From positions 12,377,096-12,441,095 of the forward strand of contig OY743170.1 in NCBI GenBank assembly GCA_963555705.1: a DNA stretch of 64,000 bases. The letters run 5' to 3'. A program made the position numbers and the translations under genes. Each line of letters starts with the position of its first letter. Position 1 is the first letter of the stretch. The notes below the pieces were generated by a model. It made no database searches, had not been told where the DNA came from, and was given only the letters and a program-made list of their open reading frames with translations. Of this stretch, positions 61,374 to 64,000 are shown in pieces. This stretch comes from Ligustrum vulgare. Lineage: Eukaryota > Streptophyta > Magnoliopsida > Lamiales > Oleaceae.

Positions 61374-61568
61374 ATGGAGAGGCTAAACTCAAAGCTGTAC
61401 TTGGAGAACTGCTACATAATGAAGGAGAATGAACGTCTGAGGAAGAAGGCTGAGTTACTGAACCAAGAGAATCAAGCACTGCTAAATGAGCTGAAGCAGA
61501 GGCTGTCACAGTCTCATGGCCAAAATTCCTCCTCCAATTCCAAGGCTTCCAAATCTAGCAAGAAATGA
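61374..61568 (+). CDS. ZPR: LITTLE ZIPPER (ZPR3/4-like) microprotein, 64 aa
   Basis: Starts MERLNSKLYLENCYIMKENE, the strongly conserved ZPR signature. A leucine zipper has heptad positions L8, I15, L22, L29 and L36, then a Ser/Lys-rich tail. ZPR proteins lack a DNA-binding domain. They pair with the zipper of class III HD-ZIP transcription factors to form inactive heterodimers, limiting their activity in shoot meristem and leaf polarity control. HD-ZIP III factors in turn induce ZPR genes. Length and single coding exon match the family. The ATG lies two bases after a splice acceptor and matches the conserved N-terminus, so it is preferred over any upstream frame. The ZPR3/4 subtype is inferred from the N-terminus. 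No lesion is seen and codon use looks normal. Confidence 0.92.
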   Translation: MERLNSKLYLENCYIMKENERLRKKAELLNQENQALLNELKQRLSQSHGQNSSSNSKASKSSKK

Positions 61569-62156
61569 GAAATTCCCACCTATAACTCCTTTTTGTTCAA
61601 CGTACCATTTTGGAGTAAAAATACTAGAAGTTTAATTTGCAGTTTCAGTTATTTTACATAGAGAAAAATAGGTAGTTTGGATCCACCAAGGGGTTATCTT
61701 TTCTAAATGTAATGTTTTATATCTATATATTTTTTTGTTGGGTGGGTGGGTTTAGTGGGGTGGGGTGTTAAGGTGCATTTCTTTTCTGATCTTCAATATG
61801 TATCAGTCCCATCTCTTGAAAGAAATATATATAATCTCTCTTCTTAATCTATCTTCTTTTGTTAATTTTTTATTTTCTTTTAATGGTAATGATTTTTATT
61901 TCAGTTATTTTCTTATGCTGCTGGGATTAGTATTTTCATTCATTCTGATTGATCCTTTTATTGAAACAAAAGAAAATCTCAAATTTAAAATGATTCCAAT
62001 GGAACAGAGTAACTTTAATTTGAATTGCATATATTCACTGTAGAATTTTCTGTTTCTCGCTTTGGATAAATTACTATTAATAGGTGGCAATAAATGGTTT
62101 TAATTTTGACTCACAAGACCATATCTTTTGCTAAGTGTATACATTCTCGTGCAAGA

Positions 62157-62270
62157 GACGTGACATGAACATTCGAAGAATGTAACATGGCTGAGTGACT
62201 TGTGCATAGAAGGGACGTGACATGAACATTTGAAGAACGTAACATGACAGAGTGACTTGTGCATAGAATG
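62157..62270 (+). repeat. 57-bp tandem repeat, two units
   Basis: GACGTGACATGAACATT starts each unit (62157 and 62214), and both end with GAGTGACTTGTGCATAGAA. Only a few substitutions separate them. Confidence 0.9.
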
Positions 62271-62634
62271 AACATATTATTTTGGTATAAACTCAATAAT
62301 AAATATAATAATACATTCATATGTAAAAAAAATAACAGGTAGTTGATGACCAAGTGTTAATTGGCAATCTCACCATTTTTATTTCACAGTGTGTTTTTTC
62401 CAAGTGTTGGTATTATTTCTCAATGTCTATGTAACGTTTTAAGGTGGCTCACAGAGTACCTAGTCCAGTTGATGATAAGTTACAAGAATGCTCACCAATT
62501 ATTTGTTACATCCAATTTCTCTTTCAATCAATGCCTTTTTTTGGATGTATCCAATTTATTGATTTGAATGTTGCAATGGAACAGAGGAATTTTTGCCTCT
62601 GTTCCCTCTGTTTGACAAAAGCAAAAAAAAAATT

Positions 62635-62790
62635 AAATTAAATAATAAATAACACAATTTCCCAATTCATTTCTTAATCACACATATTTTTTATCTTCAC
62701 TTTTCAACTATACAGCTTACCTAGAAAACATAAAAAAATTATGTTTTTAAACATCAAAATATTTAACAAAACAGATTCTTTGTTTTAATT
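62635..62790. repeat. Dispersed TTTATAAA..CACATTTT repeat, copy 7
   Basis: Core AATAACACAATTTCCCAATT and CTAGAAAACATAAAAAAATT, the subfamily of copy 5. Confidence 0.55.
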
Positions 62791-63060
62791 GCACATGTGT
62801 AATGCCAAACCTTTAATTACTTAATAAGGGAAATTGGAATATATGTTCCAATCCAAACAATTCAAAATTGTGCAAATTACACTTAAACCTTTATATCGTA
62901 ACAGATAGCCTTCAAACTTTTTATAACTGTGTTTTGGAAGAACTGCTAGACGGTTCTCATCCCAAAATCCCTTAGTTGACAAAAAACTGTGTTTGACCTT
63001 AAATTAACGGTCCTTAAATGTGCACCGGAATGAGCTCTAATGGTTTCCATCTCATTGTTG

Positions 63061-63099
<39 letters not shown>

Positions 63100-63469
63100 T
63101 CTTCTCTGATCCATCCATCCCCGACGCCTAACTTTTTACCCATCCAATCCCACCCATTGTTAGATACGGGAGCCTCCAACACTGCCTCTACTGTTGATTT
63201 TAAGAAAATTTATGCATCGTTACCCCTGTTTGATCCTCATTTTTTTTTTAAAAAATCAAATTTATTCAACATTCAATCTCAATCATTCATCATAATCAAG
63301 TCTATCATTTTTGACATTTCAAATAATTTTTAACGACACATTCTCCAAAAAATATTATTCAAAATCACATTATTCCCCCAGAAAGGAGGGCAAAACTGAT
63401 GCTTTTATTCCTTCCATGTTCTTTAAAGGTTCCTCTTAGGAAACGCATCTGTCTGGTAAAAAAAAAATT

Positions 63470-63615
63470 TTTGTTTATAAACATGGTTATAAATAACATA
63501 ATTTTCTAAACAACTTTTTAGTTACACACATTTTCTCTCTTTAATTTTCAGTCATTGCTTTTTACCTCAAAATCATAAATAAATAAGCTTATAAATCCAA
63601 CAGCGTTGCCAAATG
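63470..63615. repeat. Dispersed TTTATAAA..CACATTTT repeat, copy 8
   Basis: Nearest to copy 1: both end with TTTATAAATCCAACAG-like wording followed by TTRCC(T/A)AA. Confidence 0.6.
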
Positions 63616-64000
63616 GAATTTCGCCTTTTCAATTAAATAAAAGTTGAAATACCATCTTGCCCATTTTAAAATAGATCAAATTTCGCTCAAGCATTGATAT
63701 CTTGTCAACTAAAGAATTTTTGGATGAAAACCATCCACAGATCCTTTTGTCGCACAATTTTGAAAGGTTCGGGAGCCATCTATTACGATTTAAAGGTGTG
63801 GGTATAACCTATACTGTTTTGAAAAGTTGGACCTCCGCTACAATGTTTTCCATCATTAAGGAACCTAAAAGGAGAAAAAAAAATGTCAAAAAGGAAAAGT
63901 GTAGCAAAACATTTATGGCAAAATTGGACCATATTACTGAAAATATGCCCCTTCACCCCTTGTCACATTCACGTGCAATGAACGTGATGATGTTCACGTA

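Larger units (their letters stand above)
61569..64000. other. ZPR downstream region: repeats, no gene
   Basis: Contains the ZPR 3'UTR, a 57-base tandem pair, poly-A at 63062-63094 and two copies of the TTTATAAA dispersed repeat. No further gene recognised. Confidence 0.55.

Noticed and set aside
63040..63333. 97-codon frame containing a lysine run
   Set aside because: Created by the poly-A tract at 63062-63094; no domain.
1..64000. CRISPR arrays, rRNA or intact tRNA genes
   Set aside because: None seen; the tandem repeats present lack unique spacers and the only tRNA-like words are in the SINE-like tract.

Overview
The window is nuclear DNA of a flowering plant, most likely a eudicot. It is AT-rich, its genes have GT-AG introns, and it is packed with plant transposon families: Tnt1-like Copia, Tat-lineage Ty3/Gypsy, CACTA, Mutator-like (MULE), hAT-type MITEs, Helitron and TRIM. 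I cannot name the species. Only two genes look like functional host genes: a purple acid phosphatase (PAP) on the + strand at 1174-11664, and a LITTLE ZIPPER (ZPR) microprotein at 61374-61568. Most of the rest is transposable elements nested in one another.

Layout. 1-1170: PAP upstream region. 1174-11664: five-exon PAP gene giving a 433-aa product. Its 8.3-kb first intron holds a hAT-like MITE (1523-8224, 8-bp target-site duplication) that was later split by a very young Tnt1-like Copia element (1813-7494, LTRs differing at 3 of 806 positions). Intron 3 holds a TRIM-like remnant. 11665-14252: mostly featureless, with a PIF/Harbinger Myb-like fragment. 14253-19425: an old Copia element that carries an internal inversion and is interrupted by a non-autonomous CACTA element (15211-16062). 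19753-23103: a FAR1-like MULE pseudogene with a 10-bp target duplication and a 500-bp hAT MITE six bases inside its left end. 23281-24183: a short Helitron.

25.4-38.5 kb: a large MULE with two convergent genes. A MuDR-type transposase on + (25903-28450) faces a DUF1985/Ulp1-protease gene on - (37713-29720). This two-gene layout matches the Ulp1-carrying (Kaonashi-type) MULEs. Both genes carry disabling mutations, and the element contains a duplicated leader segment and a duplicated exon.

39-50 kb: non-coding DNA rich in MITEs, including a 1.1-kb element with a perfect 9-bp target duplication (40659-41760) and a 1.0-kb hAT-like element (47172-48214). 50.6-58.7 kb: a decayed Tat-lineage Gypsy element (about 50810-58005) with an antisense extra ORF. 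A 958-bp TRIM and a 259-bp hAT MITE sit inside it, and the whole may lie inside an older Helitron. 60.9-61.6 kb: the ZPR gene with a 5'UTR intron. 61.6-64 kb: intergenic repeats.

The nested insertions give relative ages: PAP intron, then MITE, then Copia; MULE, then MITE; possible Helitron, then Gypsy, then TRIM and MITE; Copia, then CACTA. Gene joins, motifs and target duplications were read by eye from the sequence. Family names rest on recognised motifs, and no database search was run.
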